Shown here: in pieces, positions 1 through 10,174 of the stretch
How the letters are laid out: each line of letters starts with the position of its first letter
How positions within the stretch are numbered: the first letter of the stretch is position 1
Assembly (NCBI GenBank): GCA_039566865.1
Contig: CM076955.1
Coordinates: 16,847,501 to 16,911,500, forward strand
Length of the DNA: 64,000 nt
Source: Aurelia coerulea
Lineage: Eukaryota; Cnidaria; Scyphozoa; Semaeostomeae; Ulmaridae
Direction: 5' to 3'
Made by a program: the position numbers and the translations under genes
The notes under the pieces: model-generated
Seen by the model: the letters and a program-made list of their open reading frames with translations, nothing else
Told to the model about the DNA's origin: nothing
Database searches by the model: none

Positions 1-90
1 CGCATATGTGCATTGTTCGTTTTCTGAAACGCATATGTGCACCAGCCCATGCACAAACGCATGCCCATGCAGAGACGCATATTACAGGTG
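1..90. repeat. short CGCATATGTGCA repeats
   Basis: The 12-mer CGCATATGTGCA occurs exactly at 1-12 and 30-41, followed by degenerate copies (ACGCATGCCCATGCA and GACGCATAT) to about 90. The array is cut by the window edge, so its full size is unknown. Confidence 0.45.
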
Positions 91-428
91 GCACATTGTG
101 TTAGATTTTGATAACCTTACGTCTCATGTGTCGATACCGATTTCAATTCGATTCTCCCTTTAGTGGAAATACTGTTTTCAAATCATGAGTTGTTTCGAAT
201 CTTTCGTGCTGAAAGAACTCAAACAAAATTTGTGTGAAAAAATTCCTAATGCGCTAAACACGTCAGGTTGATAGATTTTGGTGGAATTGTGTAGGTGATC
301 TCGAGAGAGAGAGACTCATACATTCTTTTCATACATCATTCTTTTAGAGTTGTTTGTGCGTGCGTTCTTCACTTGCTTTGACTTAGAGATAAGGAGTAGC
401 TAGTACCAGTTTTCAACGTTTTTTTTAG
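91..428. other. non-coding leader region
   Basis: No open frame or repeat is recognised apart from a short GA run near 301-313. The stretch lies just upstream of the small coding fragment starting at 429 and could include its 5' untranslated region or promoter, but no TATA box or splice signal is convincing. Confidence 0.3.
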
Positions 429-599
429 ATGAATCAGTTTAGAGTGCCATTTTCAATCCCGAAGTTACCGACACCTAAAACTCCAGTTGACCCATCTCTT
501 CCACGCTTCGATGAAAGGCATTTAAAGAAAGGAGAAGAAATTGGAACAGGTTCAAGGTTCGAGAAGAAGGCTCAACTTCGAACAATACCGCAATTTTAG
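429..599 (+). pseudogene. 56-codon gene fragment ending in a kinase-like glycine loop
   Basis: An ATG at 429 opens a 56-residue frame with a Pro-rich leader (several Pro and Lys, residues 7-26), then the segment KKGEEIGTGSR. The IGTGS part resembles subdomain I (the ATP-binding glycine loop) of protein kinases. From about 558 the DNA is identical to the inner part of the TA-type MITE found at 41712, so the last 12 or so codons and the stop come from the transposon. This looks like the 5' exon or a processed fragment of a kinase-like gene that was cut off by a MITE. The kinase assignment rests on a few residues and could be chance; no catalytic loop is present. Confidence 0.4.
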
Positions 600-718
600 G
601 CCCAAAAAAATAAGAAACTAATTAAGAAACTTTTACTACTAAAACACCGAAATTTTCATTCGAAATTAAGAAATTTTTAGTACCAAGTGCTGATCCAAGT
701 TTCTTATAAAAAAACGTG
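558..718 (-). mobile_element. partial TA-type MITE (family 1)
   Basis: About 160 bp matching one end of the full copies at 30709, 41712 and 50945. It keeps the terminus ending ACGTG followed by TA at 719-720, but lacks the other inverted repeat and about 60% of its length. The inner boundary falls in the coding fragment beginning at 429. Confidence 0.75.
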
Positions 719-719
719 T

Positions 720-1074
720 AAGTGTATTCGAGGGCTTACGGTATTGTCACGACAAAAAATTGGCAGGCTTCCTGTTATTCGATCAATATCAGCTCACTCA
801 CGAAAGAGACATCATATCATATAGGCCTATCGCACACATTTCATTACTGTATTTTCATTAGTGTGCTGAAAAATCTGTCTGTTTTTTGCGTCCGTTTTTC
901 TCCTAGTACCTATTATTTCATTACTGTATGCATAGTGCATGCATCTTTGTCCAATTCTGACTTAGCCTGACGACCAGACCGGATTTCTCTGGCTATCAGG
1001 CTAATTCTGACACCAATGAGTTTCTAAATCACAAAAGGTTTGCACTCCGTAATATTTTCTTTCATGACATGGAA
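720..1074. other. no gene seen
   Basis: AT-rich sequence with only an 82-codon unrecognised open frame at 722-970 that shows no domain, signal or repeated support. Nothing else is seen. Confidence 0.4.
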
Positions 1075-1257
1075 GCAATTCGTTTCGTTCCCAGGAGAAC
1101 GAAACGGTCGTTTCGTTCCTAGAAGAACGAAACGGCTGCGTTTCGTTCTCTTGGGAATGAAACAAAAGCTAAAAACAATTCGTTTCGTTCTCTTGGGAAT
1201 GGAAAAAGCCAATTGAATTGGTTTCGTTCGGTTTCGTTTCGTTTCGTTGAATATAAT
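1075..1257. repeat. GTTTCGTTC / GAACGAAAC inverted repeat cluster
   Basis: At least six copies of GTTTCGTTC alternate with its complement GAACGAAAC, each pair separated by a few bases (for example GTTTCGTTCCTAGAAGAACG). The block can form several small hairpins and ends in a GTTTC run at 1226-1256. Open frames crossing it only translate the repeat. Confidence 0.6.
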
Positions 1258-1454
1258 AAGCCCTCCAGTTATATTTTCCCAGCACTGTAATCCACGGGTC
1301 ACAAGGTAATGTAATCGGCAGGTCACCAGCTAATGTAATCGGCAAGTCACATTCAAACAAGCAACAAACGTTCGTTTCTACACAACAGTACCTTTTACGC
1401 ACCAGTTGGTGAAGGACAGCTCGCAGCTATAGACGCTCAGCCACTGGCTGCAGA
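1258..1454. repeat. GGTCAC...TAATGTAATCGG repeat, inverted with 5355-5400
   Basis: Two units of GGTCAC followed by TAATGTAATCGGC lie at about 1297-1350. The complementary arrangement (CCGATTACATGACC, then TGACCC) lies at about 5360-5411, outside the other end of the composite element, so this pair is an older inverted repeat into which that element inserted. Confidence 0.45.
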
Positions 1455-1909
1455 TTAGCCTGCGCGCAGACCCAATATTCCGAAGAAGAAAGGGTCTACG
1501 CAACAACGACCAAAAGCTTGCTACACAGTGCAAATCCCTTTAGGGCATTCATTTTACTCGGACTACGGATAAATTATAGCATAGTCAATAAGAGAAAACT
1601 AACTTTTTCTCTTATGACTATAATAATAGCGAACGACATGTTTTTCAACACGCTAAACAACACATCGTTAACAATCACACCTTTTCCAGTCCTCTTGGGG
1701 TCCTTTTACGAATAAACAATTAAACGTTCAAAACAAAAGCCCCAATACAATCCAAAATATACAAGTGACGAGAACAAACAACACAATACACGACTGAAGA
1801 TAAATGTGTGACAGCATATTGTGACAGCAACTAAACGACACGCATGAATTAATCAACTCATGATTGCATAAAATATTTTCCCTGAAGAAACCCAGAATTG
1901 TGCAGTAGC

Positions 1910-3383
1910 AGCATATGAGTCAAATCTTTCAATAGGACACAGGGAAACCCGCAAATCTTATTTGGTTAAAATCTCGTCAGGGATCGGCGTTACATCGAAT
2001 TTAATTCCTTCGAAAATTGGCCTATGTTCAAGAATTCTTCAGCAACGCTACAAATAAGATATAGCTTTCAAAATTTCACATGTTACGTGAATTATGTCCA
2101 GAAATAACATGAAAATATTTGTTTGTGCGATTTTCGAAAATCCTAGACGAATTAAAGCTATTTGCATCGAAGAAAGCTAATGGGCCTACCTTCACCCGCA
2201 GCAAAATCCCAGTAATCGGCATTAAATCACTCTTTTTCGTAATAACAACCAGCGGATACATTAACGAATAACTTCACCACAAATCCAATTTCTTTCCACC
2301 ATTCTATCATCGCTAATTTCGATAAAATGTGACAAGACTTTACAGCCTCTGCAGCATACCGTCCAACTGCCGTCGATTCAAAGTTTTCTTGTTGTAAACA
2401 CGTTGGAAGTCTTGCAAGACTTGCATAAAACAAAAGGTTAAGCAAGAATTAGGTCTCCCATATGACATAGCAAAATGACACCTTTGAGAATAGATTGCAC
2501 ACTCCTGGAGGCATTCTATCGTTGCAAAATAAAGAGAAATTAAAATATTTCTCAAAGATTGCAAATTTCTTTGTCACATCGGAAAAGTACATAATTTGTG
2601 TAAAGAAATTTCCCCTGCAATCTATTCTCAAAGGTGTACAATCTATTATCAAAGGTAACAATTTGCTGTGTGATATGGGAGACCTGAGCCTTGCACAACC
2701 TTTTGTTTTATGCAAGCTTTCCTGGTGTTTGCAGCATGGAAACTTTGAATCAACGGTAGTTGGACGGTTTGCTGCAGAGGCTGTAAAGTCTTGTCACATG
2801 ATAAAATGGTGGAAATAAATTGGATTTGAGGTGAAGTTATTCGTTAATGTATCCGCTGGTTATTATTGCGAAAAAGAGTGATTTAATGCCGATTACTGGG
2901 ATTTTGCTGCGGGTGAAGGTAGGCCCATTAGCTTTCTTCGCAGCAAATAGCTTTAATTCGTCTAGGATTTTCGAAAATCACACAAACAAATATTTTCATG
3001 TTATTTCTGGACATAATTCACGTAACATGTGAAATTTTGAAAGCTATATCTTATTTGTAGCGTTGCTGAAGAATTCTTGAACATAGGCCAATTTTCGAAG
3101 GAATGAAATTCGATGTAACGCCGATCCCTGATGAGATTTTAACCAAATGCAGAAAAACAAATGTGGAGTGAGGCCTCATAAATCGATTCGTGGTAAAACC
3201 AGCTCTGTATCTTTATTGCTCGAATATCCATTTTTGTTTTCGTGAAGGTACTCGAAAATTTATCTCGAAAGCCTTATTTTCAGTCATGTGATCGGAATAC
3301 GACGATATCATTGGCTTATAAGCGTGAAATTGGAAGATTTGCGGGTTTCCCTGTGCCCTATTGAAAGATTTGACCCATATGCT
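1910..3383. mobile_element. foldback element D, 9-bp TSD
   Basis: Termini AGCATATGAGTCAAATC and AGCATATGGGTCAAATC are inverted, and a perfect 9-bp duplication TGCAGTAGC lies at 1901-1909 and 3384-3392. The arms pair from the ends to about 2450 and 2650. The right arm carries about 190 bp (3146-3335) that the left arm lacks, so the left arm has a deletion. Subterminal sequence is related to element C (59554-61245). The short open frames are mirror images of each other on the two arms. A 9-bp TSD with long arms fits a Mutator-like non-autonomous foldback. Confidence 0.85.
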
Positions 3384-3429
3384 TGCAGTAGCTAGCTTTT
3401 GGTCGTTGTTGCGCAGACCCTAGCCTGCG

Positions 3430-3663
3430 TGCAGACTTTACTATTTTTTCATTTCATTTTATATAAAGCGCAATACAATACTACATTGTATACGGCCTAA
3501 ACAGAACATAATTAAAAAATACAATTATAACAAACTACGATAGAATATTACAGCGAGAAAACAGTAACGGAATATCGTGTAATAAAAAAGTATAATAAAA
3601 CGAATTATTTTCGTGGGTTATGGCAACATACTCGGTTTTGGTGTGTTTTTACGAGTGGACATT
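3430..3663 (-). other. 3' end of LINE fragment
   Basis: AT-rich tail downstream (on the minus strand) of the LINE coding remnant at 3664-5276. It ends next to one arm of the CCTGCGTGCAGACTTTACT inverted pair, which marks the insertion edge. Confidence 0.5.
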
Positions 3664-5276
3664 TTATGGCTTCATGTTTAGAGTTTTTGTTCTGAGTTCT
3701 GCTGCTTGTTGCAAGAATTGTGCGAGGTTTTTCTGCTTGCTGATATCTTGGGATGACAATATATCAATGAATGTGTGCTCTACTTGTGTCACTGTTAGCA
3801 TCCTGTTTAAATTAGGTCCGAGGAAAGTATGTCTTAGGTCGCGATATATTTCGCATTCAATCAGGAAATGAATTTCGTTTTCCACGTTGCCAGACTTACA
3901 CATGTCGCATGTTCGTTTTGATACTTCTAGTTTTTGGTGTCTGCCAGTTTCGATTCTGAGTTGGTGGTCACTGCATCGGAATTTGGCAATAAGCTTCCTG
4001 AAGTTGAATTGGGGGAGGTTTAGATAAGTCTCCGCTCTGAGCTCCTTCTTGAAAAGTTTATAAGTTCGTAGTTTAGAGTTACTTTTGCTGTTAATTGACG
4101 ATTGGTTTACTTTCTTATACCATTGACTCTTGAAAATTTCGTTCAGTTTTTTAAGAGTCTTTTTGAATAATACATTACTGGATATTTGATTTGCATTAGT
4201 GTAAATGTGTTCCATATCAATTAGTTTCAGGATAAACTTAACAGAGTTTAACCAATCATTTTTATCTTCCGGGAGCATTTTGACTTCGTTGTACGCAAGG
4301 TGAATGAGTGAGTTATCATTTAGGGTAGCGATTCTGTGCCAGAATTTCATCATTGTGGCCAACATATAGATTGCTACAGGGAATTCGCCTAATTCCCCAA
4401 GCACTGCTAATGTCGGACAGTTTCGCTTCAAACCTAGGGTAATTTTACAGAATTTTATATGTACCTTTTCAGCTTCTGATTTCAATGCGTATTCGCTGAG
4501 CATTTCGTTATCTTTTTTAAGTGTATGTAATTGATGTTTGGTAAATGGGGCAAGTATTTCTGACCCGTACGTGATAATAGGTTTGATTAGATGATTAAAT
4601 AAGAATAAAGCCTTGGATGGTTTAAGGTTAAATTTGAAAATGGTATCAATGATAGGGTAGAGGGCTTTCATACCCTTTTCTTTTAGGATCCTCTTAGCAG
4701 CCATGAAACTTCCACCTGCTGAGATGTCTATTCCTAGGTAACAATATTGTTGTGCGAATTCAAGGTCTTCGCCTGCAATCTTAAATGTTTCCTTTGTTAT
4801 AAGTCTTCCTTGGGCATTGAATATTAAGCATTTGCTTTTGTTAATGTTTATAGTCAGTTTCCATTTTGAACAAAATTCTTCGATTTTTCCCAGGGAGCTT
4901 TTTAGGCCTTCAGATGTAGTTGACATAATAATTAATAAAAGTTCCATCAAGGTCAATTGGGTCACAATCTCCAGTAAATATATTTTTTATGTCATCAATA
5001 TAGATGTTGAAGAGCAATGGGCTCAAAACGCATCCTTGTCTAAGGCCAATTTCACTAGGGGTTGGGTTCAAAAACCCCCCTTGGGTTTTTATGCAGTAGC
5101 TTATATTTTCATATATCGTCTTTAAATTTTTGTACAGGAATCCTTGGACATTTTTCTCCTGCAGTTTTAGAAGCAGGAGGTTTCTATTAATCGTGTCATA
5201 TGCCTTTCTAAAGTCTATGAATACTGAATACGAATATGAATACGTGCTGACCTTTTCGCCTTTAACTCCTCCACAA
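3664..5276 (-). pseudogene. 5'-truncated LINE reverse transcriptase, catalytic box deleted
   Basis: Minus-strand reading starts inside the RT domain at about 5276: motif FIDFRKAYDTIN near 5220, then GLRQGCVLSPLLFNIYIDD near 5030. The long open frame at 3664-4965 (433 codons) carries the rest: thumb region, YLGIDIS motif, and a C-terminal CXXC...H...C zinc-knuckle-like segment (CDMCKSGNVENEIHFLIEC). The two parts lie in different frames and meet at about 4930-4965, exactly where the essential [FY]ADD box should be; that box is missing. The copy is therefore catalytically dead. Its C-terminal domain is clearly related to that of the fragment at 38974-40345, so both belong to one family or sister families. 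Confidence 0.8.
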
Positions 5277-5429
5277 TAGTAAAGTCTGCATGCAGGATAC
5301 GCAGACCCTTTCTTCTTCAGAATATTGGGTCTGCACGCAGGCTAACTGCAGATATGGTGACCCACGAACTATCGGAAGTGACCCACCGATTACATGACCT
5401 GCTGACCCGTCTATGGCAAGCGAAATGCA

Positions 5430-5826
5430 CAAGAATTCGAAAAACCTAGTTTATCGCCGATAAACCCACTTTTTCGATCGAGAAACTAGGTTTTTCACTG
5501 ATAAAGTAGGTTTATCGATCGATAAAGTGGGTTTATCGGAGATAAACCTGGATTTTCGATCGATAAAGTGGGTTTCTCGCCGATAAAGTGGGTTTCTCGC
5601 CGAGAAACCTAAAAACCCACTTTATCGACCAGAAACCCACTTTTTCGCCGAGAAACCCACATTATCGATCGAAAAGTTAGGTTTTCATCGATAAAGTAGG
5701 TTTCTCGATCGATAATGTAGGTTTTTCGATCGATAAGGTGGGTTTTTCGATCGATAAAGTGGGTTTATCAGCGATAAAGTTGGTTTCTCAAGCGAGAAAG
5801 TGGGTTTTTCGATGAGAAAAACGTGG
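5430..5826. repeat. AAACCYACTTTATCG minisatellite, left arm of F
   Basis: More than 15 variants of a ~17-bp unit (GATAAAGTGGGTTTMTCG and its complement), joined by near-palindromes such as TCGATCGATA and TCTCGGCGAGA. The array is both tandem and self-complementary, so it can extrude many local hairpins as well as pair with the arms at 6457-6660 and 8277-8480. Confidence 0.8.
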
Positions 5827-6660
5827 TGTTCCAAAACCGGGTGTGTACGCATAATATTACAAACAGATCGAGTAAAGCATGTTTGCATTGTTAGAATATT
5901 TTGAAAATAGATTCTTTTCAGCTCAAGCAAATGATAGAATTATCCAAATTATGAACAATTTACAGTCGATTTATCTCGTAATTATGAATGTATAGGACCA
6001 CAGCGTTTCAAATACGAGTATACAGTTGCGTCACCTGAAGAAAATATCCCCCCTAAAAAATATCCTGTAGAAAATATCCTTCCATTGCCGGTACTTGGAG
6101 GGGTTTATCATTGTGAGTATCAAAATGATGGCGAACAGCAATGACGATGATGATTTTCAAGACTTACTATCAAATGCGATTTCAAATGTGCAGAGCTTAC
6201 GGCATCTGCAGTGTGGCAAGAAATTGAATGGGCCATCGCGGGTTAAACCAAAAAAAGCCACGTGGACCAAAGCCAAAATCGTTGCAGTTCAAACTATACC
6301 ATCTTACAGATGCATCTGCCTCCCGCATTTTAACTATCCATCCATGTTGCCTTGTGTTTTCAATAGGCCGTTGTAAAGTTGTCATTGAAAAACTGGAATT
6401 TTTATTGAAAAAAAAGGTTTTGATGGAAAACCAAACTTTCGTGCGAAAAATCCAGCTTTTCCAAACGAGAAACCCACTTTATCACCTAGAAACAAACTTT
6501 ATCACCGAAAAACCCACTTTATCGATCGAAAAACCTACTTTATCGACCGAAAAACCTACTTTATCGATGAAAACCTAACTTTTCGATTGATAATGTGGGT
6601 TTCTCGGCGAAAAAGTGGGTTTCTGGTCGATAAAGTGGGTTTTTCGATCAATAAAATAGG

Positions 6661-8276
6661 TAGCCTGCGTGCAGACCCATTGTCCAAAGGAGGAAAGGGT
6701 CTGCGCAACTACGAGCCAAAGCTTGCCGGGCCTTCTAGTAATTTATTCTAACGGCCTCGTAATAGGTCACTAAATATTGCTCGCTCTAATCCTCCCAATG
6801 CACCAGATTTGTTGACCTTTCGTGACAAGAAAAAATATAAACTTAGTTACGACTGTTGTCTTATTTTGTAAATGAATGATCAAGATTACCGAACAATTAT
6901 CTTGAAGCATTTTTGTTATCATTTGATGATTGATTTGATGATACAGTGTGGACTGTGGAAGGGAAACAAATACAAACTTTTCCATGAAGAGGAATGCGAA
7001 GGGGTGCTGATTTGCAATGATAGAAAGTATGGAAGTACTTTGTAAAAAGTGTGATTCGAAATAAACAAGATGATTAACCATATGAAAAAATACCTCTGCC
7101 CCTTGAGATAATTAAATGTGAAATCAACCAGATATTTCTCAAAATTTTGTTTGAGCTCTGATTCAAGTTTCTGGCAAGCTTATCTAATCCTTATAAACAC
7201 CCATTCCCCCGAGGGGGGATACACTATGTTCAGGGTACAGGTATGTGCCACCCATATGGATCCAGATTTCTCTAACAATGGCCCCTTTTCAGCAGATTTT
7301 CCTTCACATTGGTGGGCTTGCCTTGGTTGAAATTGGCAAAGAGTAGTTTGGAGAGTATGTTTCTGCCAAAATTCATCATAAAAGTAAGTATTTAGGCAAA
7401 ATTTGTCAATTAGGAGTGGATAGCTTTCTGAAAGCCAGGTGGCAGACCCCTATCCATCTTCAAATCATGTATCCCCTGGCTGAAATCAGTTCTTCCTGTC
7501 TAAATTTCCTGCTAGACTTTTTCAATTTCACATAATTCTCAATCTCTCCTTGGTAAGCATACACACAAAGATAAACACAAATCAATTTCAAATTAATTCC
7601 ATCATTAAAATAACTTCACAGCAGTTGTTCATAATAAACAATTTTATAAGAAACAGGATAAGAAACTTGGGTAATTTTGTTATATTTTGGTGCACAAAAA
7701 GATATAGCTATTCCACAGCTACAGAAATATTTCTTTTCATATCAAACAACATTTGGCAATATAGAGCTTTATCATACCATCAATTGCTTCAAGAATGAAG
7801 GTTCAGGGATGCCTTTGCCCCAATATCCATTTGAGGGTTCTTTGCACCCAAACATATACCATAATGGTACTACTCTCAGTCCAGAAAACACAGGTCTAAA
7901 CAGGGATAAAGATAAATATAAACAGGGTGGGTGGAAAAATTCCCATGTCCTAATAAATGGGCAAGATGTGTTCACTGCAAAAACAAACTCAGATGCAAGC
8001 TTAAAGCATAAACAGCTTCTGAAATGCACCATTGCACCATTTTCTATGGCTGTTTGTATCTTTTTGTTTGGCCTTTCTTGCAAAGCGTTGTTTGTTAGTC
8101 AAATGATTGCTTCAAAGACAGAAGAATGAACATAAAGGCATGTTTTGACAAGTTCTTTTGAATTCGTCACAGCAGGGATTCAGCAATCTTGCTTTTGAAA
8201 TAGTGCTCTAGAATTTTCAAGGTCCTTGTTTTCTTCTTTTGTGTGATTGTTATCAGACAGAATAGGTTTCCCTTCC
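6661..8276. other. 1.6-kb insertion in the right arm of F
   Basis: The segment begins TAGCCTGCGTGCAGACCC, the same terminus as the composite element at 1455, and interrupts the right arm of F; ATAGG lies at both edges (about 6656 and 8271). It holds an open frame of 150 codons at 7677-8129, with an overlapping frame on the other strand. Neither shows a recognisable domain, so no gene is called. No matching terminal inverted repeat is seen at the 8276 end. Confidence 0.45.
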
Positions 8277-8571
8277 TCAGGGAAAGATAGGTTTCTCGGC
8301 GAGAAACCCACTTTATCGGCGAGAAACCCACTTTATCGATCGAAAATCTAGGTTTATCGCCGATAAACCCACTTTATCGATCGATAAACCTACTTTATCA
8401 GTGAAAAACCTAGTTTCTCGATCGAAAAAGTGGGTTTATCGGCGATAAACTAGGTTTTTCGAATTCTTGTGCATTTCGCTTGCCATACCCGTCGATTACA
8501 AATGCCGTCAGCTGCCATGTCCGCAGCCATGTCATACCTTGTGAATGTTCTGAAAACTATTTAAAGATATT

Positions 8572-9888
8572 TCACTTTCGTTCAGAAAGCCTATCAAGTA
8601 AAGTGCATATGCTAGAACTGTTTGTCACATCAAAATAAAATTGTTTTGGAAACGATTTAACTAACTCGCTTACTCTAGTGTAATGTTTAACTTGCATTTG
8701 ATAACATCTTGGGTCCCATTGCCATCTGTAGTTCTCGAAAGCAAACAAGCTATTTTGTATTTCACCTTTATTGAATTCACGACATTTCTCAGGGCACTTC
8801 TCAAACCCAAAGGAATAGCATACACCCTCTTTCATAAATGTATCAGTCACTGCTTTAGATGGAACAACACCATCCAGATATTTTCCTTTGTGCATGATGT
8901 GTCTTGCATGTACTGACGATCTTGGTATAGGTATTTTCTCGCTTGCCAACACCTCATTTTCAAAATAACTGGCGTCAACCATGCTTGGTATTGCTCCAAT
9001 GCCATTCCATTTCCCTCCAGGTACTACTTGCAGATGCCAAGCATATGCTTCTCGATGATGATACCATACAAAATTACACATGATGCTGTAATGACAAAAG
9101 CACGAGGTCGCAACTTTGGCTGCCTGAGGGGCTATTTTGAAGACTTCCAGAAACGTTTTGTTGTGGATCTTCTCAACATATGTTCTCATCTCTGTAATAT
9201 GAGTGACTTTGAAAACAACAGGGAAATAAGACATACACTGCATAACTTGCTTGCGGCCAAGAATATATTCTGCTGTGGCAATCCAGCAAGGAATGCGTGG
9301 GGCTCCAATCCTTCCTGTCACAACTGGTTTGTCATCCTCAAATAGCAAGTCTTCTGTAACCGCAGTGACGAATAATGTATCCACATCCAAAAAGCCTACG
9401 AATTCTTTTTGCGTACAATTGTCAGCGTGCATCATATCCAAATACATCCGCTCCTTGCCCCAATTATGAATTATGTCTTGGGGTACAGGATTCATAAAAC
9501 ATAATCTCAATTTCATGTGTTTGTAGTTCATTAGAATTTCGTTGCCAAAGTCCCAATCCGCGGATTTCTCTTTGTCTAACACGACTACCGTTGAGGCTAA
9601 ATACTTGACGAAAAATAAATTGATACTTTTAAATAACCATCCGTCAAGTTGTTTTCGAAATGACTCGATGTTAGTTAGTCGCACGTATAATTCAAATCGA
9701 TTGCTGAGCCCGAGCCTATCATCTGTTGACGGTGGTGGTTGGGGCACTGAAAACTTTGGTGATGATGATGTGCTGTTTGCGATGAAGCTATTTTTGAACT
9801 CATTTACAAGAACCAGAATCGATCCAAAACTTACCACAGCAAAGAAAGCCAATTGATATTCTTTCATCTTCATTTCTTTCAAATTCAC
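8572..9888 (-). CDS. type II membrane putative glycosyltransferase (GT-A-like)
   Basis: A 438-residue uninterrupted frame without introns. Residues 11-29 form one hydrophobic segment after a short charged N-terminus (two Lys-Glu pairs), the layout of a Golgi type II protein. A Ser/Pro-rich stem follows (38-56). The lumenal domain has GFLDVDTLF at about 165-173: the DVD triplet is a typical metal and nucleotide-sugar binding DXD. Conserved-looking blocks follow: TGRIGAPRIPCW (191-202), a YFPVVFK motif (221-227), and a Cys-rich C-terminus with a CPEKCREF segment. The architecture suggests a GT-A transferase acting in the secretory pathway; donor and acceptor cannot be named. Start alternatives are Met6 and Met8. 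It lies between foldback F (ending 8486) and repeats near 10030 and is the only intact host-type gene seen. It could also be the large last exon of a longer gene. Confidence 0.8.
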   Translation of the reverse strand: MNLKEMKMKEYQLAFFAVVSFGSILVLVNEFKNSFIANSTSSSPKFSVPQPPPSTDDRLGLSNRFELYVRLTNIESFRKQLDGWLFKSINLFFVKYLASTVVVLDKEKSADWDFGNEILMNYKHMKLRLCFMNPVPQDIIHNWGKERMYLDMMHADNCTQKEFVGFLDVDTLFVTAVTEDLLFEDDKPVVTGRIGAPRIPCWIATAEYILGRKQVMQCMSYFPVVFKVTHITEMRTYVEKIHNKTFLEVFKIAPQAAKVATSCFCHYSIMCNFVWYHHREAYAWHLQVVPGGKWNGIGAIPSMVDASYFENEVLASEKIPIPRSSVHARHIMHKGKYLDGVVPSKAVTDTFMKEGVCYSFGFEKCPEKCREFNKGEIQNSLFAFENYRWQWDPRCYQMQVKHYTRVSELVKSFPKQFYFDVTNSSSICTLLDRLSERK

Positions 9889-10030
9889 TACGCCACGCTC
9901 GCCTTCAATGTCAGGATCACGTTCACTTTCCTGTCTGCTGGCCTATGTGCAGTCTTTCTTTTGTGGAAAATTGAAAAACGAGGAATAGAAGGACTGCGCG
10001 TTTGTAAGCGATTATTACACCCCCGTCTAA
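9889..10030 (-). promoter_or_regulatory. upstream region of the glycosyltransferase gene
   Basis: About 140 bp separate the first ATG from the repeat beginning near 10031. No TATA box is obvious. If the gene is intronless, its 5' UTR and core promoter must lie here or inside the repeat beyond. Low certainty. Confidence 0.25.
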
Positions 10031-10078
10031 AGCCTAGTTTCCATTAAATCGTAGCGATCGTAAGGAGATCGGCGACAG

Positions 10079-10125
10079 TCTGCGATCGTCTGCGATCGTC
10101 TGCGATCGTCTGCGATCGTCTGCGT
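10079..10125 (+). repeat. tandem repeat, 10-bp unit TCTGCGATCG
   Basis: Five units, the first four perfect and the last decaying to TCTGCGTTGCG. The unit contains the palindrome CGATCG. Complementary units (GCAGACGATCGGCGATC) lie at 10916-10935. Confidence 0.85.
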
Positions 10126-10174
10126 TGCGTTGCCGATTTAAAAGAAAAAAACACTTGCTTACGATCCTTAAGAC

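Larger units (their letters stand above)
1455..5345. mobile_element. composite element with TTAGCCTGCG termini
   Basis: The termini TTAGCCTGCGCGCAGACCC (1455) and its complement (ending 5345) match over about 45 bp, including an inner AATATT-GAAGAAGAAA-GGGTCT block, and are flanked by CTGCAGA(T) at 1448 and 5346, a 7-8 bp apparent target duplication. Inside, two inverted pairs sit back to back: GGGTCTRCGCAACAACGACC (1489 and about 3414) and CCTGCGTGCAGACTTTACT (about 3412 and 5300). The first encloses foldback D, the second a LINE fragment. No transposase is present, so it is non-autonomous; the superfamily is undetermined. Confidence 0.6.
5412..8486. mobile_element. foldback element F with cruciform-prone arms, split by an insertion
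   Basis: Ends TATGGCAAGCGAAATGCAC (5412) and its complement (ending 8486) are flanked by ACCCGTC at 5405-5411 and 8487-8493, a 7-bp apparent duplication. The left arm at 5412-5826 pairs first with 8277-8486 (outer half) and then with 6457-6660 (inner half). The right arm is thus interrupted by about 1.6 kb (6661-8276). The arms consist of short units such as GATAAAGTGGGTTT and ATCGATCG. The loop at 5827-6456 has no convincing gene. Confidence 0.7.

Noticed and set aside
7677..8129. 150-codon open frame with a hydrophobic C-terminal stretch
   Set aside because: No recognisable domain, an overlapping frame on the other strand, and location inside repeat F. Kept only as a note.
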